From Cellvibrio sp. 79 (GTDB lineage: Bacteria > Pseudomonadota > Gammaproteobacteria > Pseudomonadales > Cellvibrionaceae), in the NCBI GenBank assembly GCA_003056245.1, contig MVDH01000001.1:2101747-2165746 (forward strand): 64,000 nt of DNA, written 5' to 3'. Shown piece by piece: positions 16,228 to 24,473 of this stretch. Positions within the stretch are counted from its first letter, which is position 1. Each line of letters begins with the position of its first letter. The notes beneath the pieces were generated by a model. That model saw only the letters and a list, made by a program, of their open reading frames with translations. It was not told where the DNA came from and did not search any database. A program made the translations under genes and the position numbers.

Positions 16228-16878
16228 ATGTTAAATTCCGCCATTCAAAGACAACACACTCCAGCAAATGACTATTATAGCGTTGTCGCAAGAGGCCCGA
16301 TGCTGGACAGGGTATATGGCATGCGTTACAAAAGTTATAGTGCGGAAGGATATATAGAAGAAAATTCGTCACTTAAATTTATTGACGAATACGATGGAAA
16401 GCCTAACAGTGTGTGTTTCCTGGCTTATCATCGAAACAATGTAGTTGGCTCAATAAGGGCATGTGTATATGATCCCCGAAAGGGAAACGGCATCCCCATC
16501 ATGGAGTGTTTCGAAAACGAAATTCGGAATACAATTGGCTATGACAACGTTTTTTTAGAGCCGAATAAATTTGTTATCGACCCTCAATTTCAACGAAGAG
16601 GTGGCATTCAGGCTCGCTTCCTCCTTTTAGGCACAGCGGTCGAGGAAGCAGTAAGGCAAAATGCCAAAAATATTGTGGTTGCAGTTCGCACCGAACACAT
16701 TAAATTTTATCAAATGTTCGGTGGCAAACTTGCTTCAGAGGAAAAGTCATACCCGCACCTTAACTTTAAAACAGTATTGATGATTTGTGATGATGTTGAA
16801 AAGTGTAGGGACTTTATTAAGAGCAAAGTGGAAATTATAGAAAAGAATGATCCAGTACTTAATTACGGCACTGTTTGA
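16228..16878 (+). CDS. FeeM/autoinducer-synthase-like GNAT acyltransferase
   Basis: 216 residues. The layout matches the GNAT branch that includes N-acyl amino acid synthases (FeeM) and LuxI-type signal synthases. It has YGMRYKSYSAEGYIEEN near the N-terminus, LAYHRNNVVGSIRACVYDP (strands 2-4), a central LEPNKFVIDPQFQRRGGIQ, and FYQMFGGKL near the C-terminus. Such enzymes move a fatty acyl group, often from acyl-ACP, to an amino acid or amine. The product here is unknown. A related family is linked to PEP-CTERM/exosortase loci, but no exosortase is present in this window. GAGGTG lies 7 bases before ATG 16228. The last 32 bases overlap the kinase gene, which strongly suggests that synthesis and sensing are co-produced. 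Confidence 0.75.
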   Translation: MLNSAIQRQHTPANDYYSVVARGPMLDRVYGMRYKSYSAEGYIEENSSLKFIDEYDGKPNSVCFLAYHRNNVVGSIRACVYDPRKGNGIPIMECFENEIRNTIGYDNVFLEPNKFVIDPQFQRRGGIQARFLLLGTAVEEAVRQNAKNIVVAVRTEHIKFYQMFGGKLASEEKSYPHLNFKTVLMICDDVEKCRDFIKSKVEIIEKNDPVLNYGTV

Positions 16879-18943
16879 TCTTGGCTTGGCAGGGTTGGCT
16901 TTTTCTAAAAAAGACAACCCTGCGGCCAAAGCATTGGCATTCCTTTTATTTTCATTAAGTATTTGGTTATTGGAACTTTTCTTTTTAACGACGATTACTA
17001 ATGCATATTTACTGGATATTCTTTTCCACATCACACGTGGAGGCATGTTTTTTATTCCGTTTGGGTTCGCCTTATTAACATGGAGGTTAGTAGGTAGCCG
17101 TTCGAAAAAATTCAAAAATATTTTTGTTATTTTTGGAGCATGCGTTAGTGCGGCACTATGGCTTATTAACATGCTCATATTTCCATCGGAGCTGAAGGTA
17201 ACTGATAGCGGATACCTACCCCAGTTAGATGCAATTTATTATGTTTTCATAGGCTATTTAATATGGTGCTTTGCTGGCTCAATTTGCCTGGTTGTGCTTT
17301 CCTATAAAACTTCCTCAAGCAGGGAAAAACAACGCCTGAAATGGCTGTTAATTACTTTATTGGTCAGTTTTAGTTGCGGCTTGATTGTATTGTTCTCAAT
17401 GCCCACTGGGCTTGGTTTTTATCTATCTAAATTTGTTGGTGTCATCACCAATATAGTTTTCGTTTCGCTCTTATTTTACTCAACAATTCAGCATAATTTG
17501 ATGGATATTAGACTTGCCTTGAGCTTGGGCTTAACCAGGGCAATCCTCCTGGCTTTTTTTGTTTGGATGTATTTTGTCGTTACATCCGTTGTCGGGGATC
17601 ATACCCAATCTGTTGGAGGCGTATTAACACTCCTGGTATTTCTTGTGCTAATGCTGGAAGCCTATCCACGACTCTTAAAATGGATATTACCAAGTGCAAA
17701 AAAAATCCTGGTTAAAAATGGCTATGATTTTGACCAAGTGAAGGCAGAAACTGAATACGATCTTAAAAATTCAATTAGTTTTTCTATGATGCAGGAGGTA
17801 ATGGATCATCTGCTGCTAAGAACAATTAAACTAAATAACTATAAAATTCTAATGGTTCAACATGATAACAACCTGCTTACTAACGAAAGTATTTATCATC
17901 CAAATGGTATTCTGTTTGACACAATTGCGGAAGACAGCCACTTATTAAGGTATTGCACTTTGCAAACGCAACTAGCCATGACAGATGAAATGCCAGAAGC
18001 ACTGCAAATAGAAATGAAAAAATACAATGCATCGCTATGTTTCCCTGTATTTTCCGAAAACAAGGTTTTAGCGATTGTATTGGTAGGAAACCCTATCAAC
18101 TTCTCATATTATCGATATGAAGATCTTAAAATTTTTGAATGGTTGAAATCCGAATTAGGGCAGGTCTTTAGCCGCTTAATTCGCCTTAATCACATGCAAG
18201 AACAGCTTGGTGAAGCAAAAAAAACTTTATCCATGCTTAGCTTGATGAATCACTATCATCACGATATTAAAGTACCTTTTGCGATTATTGATGGCATTGT
18301 ATCCAATGACGTTTATGATCGAGACAAACAACGAAACATAGTACTTGAGCAAGTGGAAAGAGGCTCCAGACTTATTGCTACAATGGCAAGCATTTTGGGC
18401 GGCAAACATAAACGACGCATTCAACCCTGCGCTCTTGAATCTTTAGTACAAGATTGTCTTTATCTTTTTGAAAACTCTTTCGATAAAGTGGAATACGAAC
18501 TTCAAGGAACTCCAAAGATCAGAGGAGATGCCGAGGATTTAAAAATCCTTTTCATCAATTTAATTAAAAACGCTGCCGAGGCCCGCCGAGAGAATAATGA
18601 CTTGGTACTTCATATAAAATCCTGGATAGAGAATGGAAATGTATTTTTTTCTATACAAGATAATGGCACCGGAATGACTGAACAACAATTGGCCAACTTA
18701 TGGGAGCCAGGTCTGAGTGCGAAGAAATTTGGCAACGGCATAGGCATGCAAGCCATTAAACGCATTGTTGATGAACACAACGCTCGCATTGAAGTAAAAA
18801 GCACGCTAGAAAAAGGGTCAGAATTTATACTCTGTTTTTTTGCGTCACAGATAGAACTTGAAGACTTCCCAAGTGAATCTACCAAAGATGAATTAGCCGA
18901 AAGGCGTGCCAGTTATCTCGCTGAAAAAAGAAGCAATCAATAA
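16847..18943 (+). CDS. Multi-TM/GAF sensor histidine kinase (PrsK-like)
   Basis: 698 residues. About eight membrane helices (1-275) are followed by a GAF-like domain (about 310-450, e.g. ASLCFPVFSENKVLAIVLVG) and a kinase core. The phospho-acceptor is H471 or H472 in NHYHHDIKVPF; the ATPase has N575 in LIKNAAEA, D605/G607 in DNGTGM and the GNGIGM loop (629-634). Order and length match PrsK-type kinases of PEP-CTERM systems and are broadly like membrane quorum-sensing kinases (LqsS/CqsS), which have more TM segments than typical sensors. It overlaps the acyltransferase by 32 bases and lies 173 bases before the response regulator at 19117. A role as receptor for a lipid signal is inference. Confidence 0.8.
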   Translation: MIQYLITALFDLGLAGLAFSKKDNPAAKALAFLLFSLSIWLLELFFLTTITNAYLLDILFHITRGGMFFIPFGFALLTWRLVGSRSKKFKNIFVIFGACVSAALWLINMLIFPSELKVTDSGYLPQLDAIYYVFIGYLIWCFAGSICLVVLSYKTSSSREKQRLKWLLITLLVSFSCGLIVLFSMPTGLGFYLSKFVGVITNIVFVSLLFYSTIQHNLMDIRLALSLGLTRAILLAFFVWMYFVVTSVVGDHTQSVGGVLTLLVFLVLMLEAYPRLLKWILPSAKKILVKNGYDFDQVKAETEYDLKNSISFSMMQEVMDHLLLRTIKLNNYKILMVQHDNNLLTNESIYHPNGILFDTIAEDSHLLRYCTLQTQLAMTDEMPEALQIEMKKYNASLCFPVFSENKVLAIVLVGNPINFSYYRYEDLKIFEWLKSELGQVFSRLIRLNHMQEQLGEAKKTLSMLSLMNHYHHDIKVPFAIIDGIVSNDVYDRDKQRNIVLEQVERGSRLIATMASILGGKHKRRIQPCALESLVQDCLYLFENSFDKVEYELQGTPKIRGDAEDLKILFINLIKNAAEARRENNDLVLHIKSWIENGNVFFSIQDNGTGMTEQQLANLWEPGLSAKKFGNGIGMQAIKRIVDEHNARIEVKSTLEKGSEFILCFFASQIELEDFPSESTKDELAERRASYLAEKRSNQ

Positions 18944-19116
18944 GGACACCAGACCAAGGAAAACTCCAATAATGGATTTCCCCTGAAATGAAACGATAGT
19001 TTGGACAGATATTAAGCTAACTGGGCTGCCATAATTACTATATCGGCTCCACAGCCGGTCATAATTGACATACAATATCCTTTAAGTTCAATTTGGTATT
19101 AGCCGAACGAGGCTAA

Positions 19117-20118
19117 GTGGCTAACCATTGCGGGATATGTAGCGTGAAATCAAAAATTCCTCTTTATTTTTATCCTACGCAGATTGTTTTCGTTGATGAC
19201 AATCCAGAGTTTCTAAATACTTTATCCCTAGCATTCTCTTCCCAATTCAATGTTAAATCATTCGATAATACGGATTCGGCATTAAAGTACCTTAATGAAC
19301 ATCAGCGCGAAGCCAAACTTATCGCCAATGATGAGAAACCGAAACCCCAAGGCGACTCGGATGCCTGGGTCAAGAAAGTTCTTACACATCAAAACATTAG
19401 ACGATTCGACGAACTGCGAATCAAAGAAGTGTCTGTACTAGTAGTTGATTACTCGATGCCCACTATGAACGGCATTGAGTTTTGCGAAAAAATAAAAAAT
19501 TCAGCAATAAAGAAGATCCTGCTAACCGGCTATGCAACACCCGGAGAAGCAGTCAGGGCATTTAATAACAGCACTATTCATTATTATCTTAAAAAGAATG
19601 ATGAAAATATGCTGCAAGAACTGGAAGATGCAATTCATCAATTACAACACAGCTATTTTAATGAATTATCCAGCAGCCTAAAAACAGAAGCAATCGATAG
19701 TGGCACGCCATTTTTTGCAGACCCCAAACTTGCCCGTTATTTTGAAGAGTCCTGTGAATCCCTGGAAGTTAGCGAATATTACTACCTCACCAATCCATCC
19801 AGATTTGAATTACGCACACGCGATAACAAGACTTTTTCCTGCGTCATCTACACAGAAGAGGATATCCAGGAGCATGCGCAGATTTTGCAAGAAGAAGGGG
19901 CTTCAGATGAGCTTTGCAAAGCGGTTGCATCACGTAATTTTGTACCTTTATTTCATACAGCAGATGGATTTTATGAACCAGGACTCGAAAATGCCATCCT
20001 AAATATCCATCCAGCAACTCATATCCAGGGAACCGTCAATTATTATTGTGCAATTATTTGCGACACACCTGAAGCAATAACCCCATCCGTTAAAGCCCCA
20101 ACTGGAATACTTCACTAA
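19117..20118 (+). CDS. Atypical response regulator with an inserted receiver and unknown output domain
   Basis: 333 residues from GTG 19117 (a second GTG at 19144 is also possible; GAGGC precedes the first). The receiver has D27/D28 (VFVDDNP), D111 (VLVVDYSMP), T137 (LLTGYA) and K159. Beta2 and beta3 are separated by an extra segment of about 45 residues (61-104) not found in normal receivers. Residues 175-320 contain no recognisable DNA-binding, enzymatic or GGDEF/EAL/HD domain. Noticeable blocks are FFADPKLARYFEESCESLEV, a strand-rich centre (FELRTRDNKTFSCVIYTEED) and TVNYYCAIICDTPEA. The output is probably protein binding. It follows the kinase and is the natural partner. Confidence 0.75.
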   Translation: MANHCGICSVKSKIPLYFYPTQIVFVDDNPEFLNTLSLAFSSQFNVKSFDNTDSALKYLNEHQREAKLIANDEKPKPQGDSDAWVKKVLTHQNIRRFDELRIKEVSVLVVDYSMPTMNGIEFCEKIKNSAIKKILLTGYATPGEAVRAFNNSTIHYYLKKNDENMLQELEDAIHQLQHSYFNELSSSLKTEAIDSGTPFFADPKLARYFEESCESLEVSEYYYLTNPSRFELRTRDNKTFSCVIYTEEDIQEHAQILQEEGASDELCKAVASRNFVPLFHTADGFYEPGLENAILNIHPATHIQGTVNYYCAIICDTPEAITPSVKAPTGILH

Positions 20119-20185
20119 AGGTCTTAAAAGGAAGAATCATTACATTGAATGGAAGAGGTCCATCTCTATCCCTTATGAAAGAAAA

Positions 20186-20626
20186 TCAGGCCTGATAATC
20201 CCTGAACAACTTCCGAAATGTGCTAGGAGACAAACCTGTCCAGCGCTTAAAGGCATTGGTAAAACTTGTTCTATCGGAGAAATCCAATGCGCGAGATACA
20301 AGATCTACACTCATATTGTCATCAATTAAATATTTGATGGCATAGTGGAAACGAAGATCATCCCTTAATTGCGCAAAATTAGTGTTCTGGCTTTGTAAGC
20401 GACGCTGCAATGTACGTTTGGTCAAATGCAAATCTGACGCTATTTGTTCAATTGATAAATCTGTACGCCCCACTCTCTGATGCAAGGCATCAACAACACG
20501 GGCAGATACACCTTCACAATGGGGAATTTGCGCCAAGGTCAAATATTCATGGTAAGTGTGAATATGTGATTGTGGCAGCTCCCCTTCAATTAGAGCGTTA
20601 CCATAGTTGCGTTGTAACTGAATCAT
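20186..20626 (-). CDS. Short AraC-type transcriptional regulator
   Basis: 146 residues: about 40 residues of linker and then a complete AraC double HTH (about 50-145), with LSIEQIASDLHLTKRTLQRRL and the second helix pair ending FSDRTSFTNAFKRWTGLSPSTFRKLF. The N-terminal ligand-binding domain of the family is absent; upstream DNA shows no in-frame remnant, and GGAG sits 9 bases before the ATG, so the short form looks intended. It is convergent with the response regulator (67-base gap) and could be the transcriptional output of the signalling cluster, since neither receiver protein has a DNA-binding domain. That is inference. Confidence 0.8.
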   Translation of the reverse strand: MIQLQRNYGNALIEGELPQSHIHTYHEYLTLAQIPHCEGVSARVVDALHQRVGRTDLSIEQIASDLHLTKRTLQRRLQSQNTNFAQLRDDLRFHYAIKYLIDDNMSVDLVSRALDFSDRTSFTNAFKRWTGLSPSTFRKLFRDYQA

Positions 20627-21355
20627 TTAAGTCGCTCCTTACGTCATTTAGGTAGATGTGAATTTAATCTAGACAATCCTTGCAGCACGCCACTTACTTG
20701 CAACACGTCAGAAAGATGTGCGACTGCGCTTGGGGTCGATCATAACATACTCATTTTGATGTGGTCTCTAACAACTTAAACCGATCAAGATAATTACTAA
20801 CAGCAATAAAAGGGCCAATAAGGATTGATATGACGCCTATATTCCTTCGTTGAATAACCCCCGAAACATTTAATTATTCACGTTATAGAAACTCTTTTTT
20901 TATATTGAATTTAGCGCCTAAATCATCAAAAGTGCGAAAATCTTTCAATAATTTTAGACGCCTTAAAATTTAAAATATTTATACTTGAGTTCAATTTTTT
21001 GGAAATAAGGATATGATCGTAAAATTTACATCGCCAATTGAGTCCACGGGCACTTCGATAGTTGAATATTTATATGAAGGCTAAAAATAGGGTCAGGAAA
21101 CTGGGTTGAGGCAATACAACTACTTCGCTTACCCTAATCATCTTCATCCACACCTCGTAAGAGAGCTATAAGCATAGTGGCTTATTTCTAAAGAATTCTC
21201 ATAAGCCCTACACAGCCAGGGTAAACCGGTTACGCCCTTCTATCCAAGGGCGTGAGGGTCAACGAGAAACGGACGACTTTAGCAGGCTAAAGGAGTAGAA
21301 TGCGCCGACCTTTTTGCCCTATATGCCTTATATTTCTGTGGGTTATTCAAGCACC
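20627..21355. other. AT-rich spacer of about 730 bases, no clear gene
   Basis: Lies between the divergent short AraC and YdiJ-like genes. It holds a 23-codon reading frame (ATG 21013, stop 21082-21084, AAGGA just before it) and a 7-bp hairpin CGCCCTT/AAGGGCG (21233-21252) upstream of ydiJ. Nothing else could be recognised on either strand. Confidence 0.5.
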
Positions 21356-24300
21356 ATGATTCCACGTATCGACCAGACATCCCCTGTACAAGCCCTATAT
21401 CTGGGCTTTATCAATACATTGCGCAATTCAGGCTTTTCCGGTGACCTCAATCCCGACTATGCCAACCGCACAGTACTTGCTACTGATAATTCGATTTATC
21501 AGGTTTTGCCGCAAGGAGTGCTATACCCGCGTGATACAACGGACCTGATACTTATTGCCAAACTGAGTCAACAGTCAGAGTTTCAATCAATTGTGCTTAG
21601 CCCTCGCGGTGGTGGTACCGGTACCAATGGTCAGTCACTTACTGACGGACTGGTGGTAGATACATCCAAGTACATGAATAAAATCCTGGAGATTAACGCT
21701 GAAGAACGCTGGGTTCGAGTGCAATGTGGCGTAGTAAAAGACCAACTCAATGCAGCCATAAAGCCTTATGGATTATTTTTTGCTCCGGAACTATCTACCA
21801 GTAACCGCGCTACTATCGGCGGCATGATCAACACCGATGCTTCCGGCCAAGGCTCTTGCCGCTATGGAAAGACACGCGATCATGTACTCGAACTCACTAC
21901 CGTTCTTTTGGATGGAAGTTTGTGGACCTCTACTGCGATTGAAGAGTATGAGCTAGAAAATTTGTGGAGGCGCGATGATCAAGTGGGCGAAATCCACCGG
22001 GTCATAGATGCTATCCAGCGCGAACATCATGCGCTTATCGAACAAAAATTTCCGAAACTCAACCGCTGCCTCACCGGTTACGATTTGGCGCACATTCGCG
22101 ATGAGCAAGGTCGCTTTAATCTCAATAATATTTTGTGTGGTAGCGAAGGTACGCTAGGTTTTATAACCGAGGCAAAAATCAATTTATTACCTATTCCAAA
22201 GTTCAGTGCGTTAATCAACGTTAATTATCGCGATTTCAATGCTGCACTGCGCGATGCAACTGAACTGATGAAAGCGAATCCCACATCAATTGAAACTGTG
22301 GATTCAAAAGTATTGAATCTGGCCATGAACGATATTGTCTGGCACAGTGTGGCAGAATTTTTCCCAACCCCAGAAACCGGTGAAAAGATCAAGGGAATTA
22401 ATCTGGTTGAATACACAGCAAACTCTGAAGAAGAACTAAATACCGATGTAAAAAAACTTACCTCTGCACTCGATCAATTTGCGCAAGATGCTGCAACGGG
22501 CCGCATCAGCTATTCAATAGCTTGGGGTAGCGATGCGGTAAATAAAATCTGGGGAATGCGTAAAAAGTCAGTGGGCCTACTTGGCAATGTGGAAGGAGAA
22601 ATCCGCCCTGTTCCGTTTGTAGAAGACACCGCAGTCCCTCCAGAAAACCTCGCCGATTTTATTTTTGAGTTCCGTGCGGTCTTGGATGAATACAACTTGA
22701 CTTACGGAATGTTCGGTCATGTGGATGCGGGTGTTTTGCATGTGCGTCCTGCGCTAAATATGAAAGATCCTGAGCAGGAAAAAATGGTGCGCATAATCAC
22801 TGATAGAGTTGTCGCACTCACCCAAAAATACAATGGCTTACTCTGGGGCGAACACGGCAAAGGCGTTCGTTCCGAATATGCGCCTGCATTTTTTGGTGAA
22901 TTGTATCCACAAATCCAACGCATTAAAGCCGCATTCGACCCACGTAACCAGTTAAACCCTGGGAAAATTGCTACGCCATCAGCAGAGCTTGCGTTATCGA
23001 AAATTGACGGTGTAGTAACTCGCGGCCAACAAGACCGGAAAATTATCGCGCAAGTCTGGGATGGTTACAGCGAAGGTATGCACTGTAATGGCAATGGACT
23101 TTGTTACAACTGGAATCCAAACGATGCCATGTGCCCCAGCTGGAAAGGTACACGTGAACGCAAACACTCACCAAAAGGTCGCGCATCGTTAATGCGCGAA
23201 TGGCTCAAGCAAATGAGTGAGCGCGGCATTAACGCGGTTGAAGAAAGTAAAAAGCTAAAGCACACAAATTTTATTTTCAGTTTACCTGTGCGTATCGCAA
23301 ATACAATCAGCAAACGTAAGGGTGAATACGATTTTTCCCACGAAGTACACGAGTCAATGGCGGGTTGTCTCGCGTGTAAATCTTGTGTAGGCCAATGCCC
23401 GATTAAAGTAGATGTTCCGGAATTCCGTGCAAAATTTCTGGAGCTTTACTACAGCCGTTATTTACGCCCGATGAAAGATTATTTTATTGGCGGCCTGGAA
23501 TTTATGATTCCAACTCTTGCCAAATTTCCCTGGGCATACAACCTGCTGATGAAACCGCAATTTATGCAAAAATTTATGGCGCGGTTTATTGGCATGGTCG
23601 ATAGCCCGTTACTCACCGGTATCAGCTTGCATAAAGCAGCCGAAAAGCTCAGCGTAAATTACGCAACACTGGAAAACATCGCGCAACTAACGCCTGCTGA
23701 AAAATCTAAAGCTGTTATTTTAGTGCAGGACGCATTTACCAGCTATTTTGAAACACCGTTGGTTATAGATACACTGAAACTGCTTAAAAAGCTGGGCTTC
23801 ATTCCTTTGCTAGCCCCGTTCAAACCTAATGGAAAACCGCTGCAAGTGCATGGCTTTTTAAAGGCATTCGCCAAGGCAGCAGACGCTAATGCTACCCAAT
23901 TAAATGGTATTGCTTCATCTGGAATTCCTCTTATTGGTATTGAGCCTGCTATGACCCTGGCCTATCGCGCTGAGTATAAAAAAGTATTGGGTGATAACGC
24001 GCCTAAAGTGCTTCTAATCCAGGAATGGCTGGTTAAACAGATTGAACATCTGAATGAGAAATCACGGGAGTTTAAAACCGCCAATTTTTCACTACTAGCT
24101 CACTGCACAGAAAAAACAAATGCCGTAAGTTCAGTCAAGGATTGGCAAACAGTATTTAGCAAACTCGGCCAGCAATTAAACGTCCTGGAGACGGGCTGCT
24201 GCGGTATGGCAGGAACCTACGGCCATGAAAGTGATAACGTGGAAACCTCCAAAAAAATCTACGCCCTTTCCTGGTCACAAATAGTAAATAATCCTGCGAA

Positions 24301-24409
24301 TGCAGGTAAATTAACTGCGACTGGTTATTCATGCCGCAGCCAAACCAAACGTATCGACAATGTGAAACTGCCACATCCGGTACAAATTTTGTTACAACAA
24401 GTAGTTTAA
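21356..24409 (+). CDS. ydiJ: FAD- and Fe-S-containing D-2-hydroxyacid dehydrogenase, YdiJ-like
   Basis: About 1017 residues from ATG 21356. I chose this over an ATG 42 bases earlier because MIPRIDQ aligns with the known YdiJ start and the extra leader is unlike a coding N-terminus. The FAD-binding PCMH domain (about 60-290) has PRGGGTGTNGQSL and LSTSNRATIGGMI. An FAD-oxidase C-terminal domain follows, with HVDAGVLHVRP and WGEHGKGVRS. The Fe-S part has CLACKSCVGQCP (C-x2-C-x2-C-x3-CP), and a later heterodisulfide-reductase-like CCG motif reads ETGCCGMAGTYG. YdiJ enzymes oxidise D-2-hydroxyglutarate or related D-2-hydroxy acids and pass electrons to the respiratory chain. It is followed after 64 bases by the DUF349 gene. 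Confidence 0.88.
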   Translation: MIPRIDQTSPVQALYLGFINTLRNSGFSGDLNPDYANRTVLATDNSIYQVLPQGVLYPRDTTDLILIAKLSQQSEFQSIVLSPRGGGTGTNGQSLTDGLVVDTSKYMNKILEINAEERWVRVQCGVVKDQLNAAIKPYGLFFAPELSTSNRATIGGMINTDASGQGSCRYGKTRDHVLELTTVLLDGSLWTSTAIEEYELENLWRRDDQVGEIHRVIDAIQREHHALIEQKFPKLNRCLTGYDLAHIRDEQGRFNLNNILCGSEGTLGFITEAKINLLPIPKFSALINVNYRDFNAALRDATELMKANPTSIETVDSKVLNLAMNDIVWHSVAEFFPTPETGEKIKGINLVEYTANSEEELNTDVKKLTSALDQFAQDAATGRISYSIAWGSDAVNKIWGMRKKSVGLLGNVEGEIRPVPFVEDTAVPPENLADFIFEFRAVLDEYNLTYGMFGHVDAGVLHVRPALNMKDPEQEKMVRIITDRVVALTQKYNGLLWGEHGKGVRSEYAPAFFGELYPQIQRIKAAFDPRNQLNPGKIATPSAELALSKIDGVVTRGQQDRKIIAQVWDGYSEGMHCNGNGLCYNWNPNDAMCPSWKGTRERKHSPKGRASLMREWLKQMSERGINAVEESKKLKHTNFIFSLPVRIANTISKRKGEYDFSHEVHESMAGCLACKSCVGQCPIKVDVPEFRAKFLELYYSRYLRPMKDYFIGGLEFMIPTLAKFPWAYNLLMKPQFMQKFMARFIGMVDSPLLTGISLHKAAEKLSVNYATLENIAQLTPAEKSKAVILVQDAFTSYFETPLVIDTLKLLKKLGFIPLLAPFKPNGKPLQVHGFLKAFAKAADANATQLNGIASSGIPLIGIEPAMTLAYRAEYKKVLGDNAPKVLLIQEWLVKQIEHLNEKSREFKTANFSLLAHCTEKTNAVSSVKDWQTVFSKLGQQLNVLETGCCGMAGTYGHESDNVETSKKIYALSWSQIVNNPANAGKLTATGYSCRSQTKRIDNVKLPHPVQILLQQVV

Positions 24410-24473
24410 TTCTCTACAAAAACTTCTGCCAACGCAGAGTTTTTTTAACATCAATGAACGACGGATCACGATT

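Noticed and set aside
18893..19075. 60-codon minus-strand frame with a hydrophobic segment
   Set aside because: Overlaps the kinase C-terminus and lacks a ribosome site; considered a chance frame.
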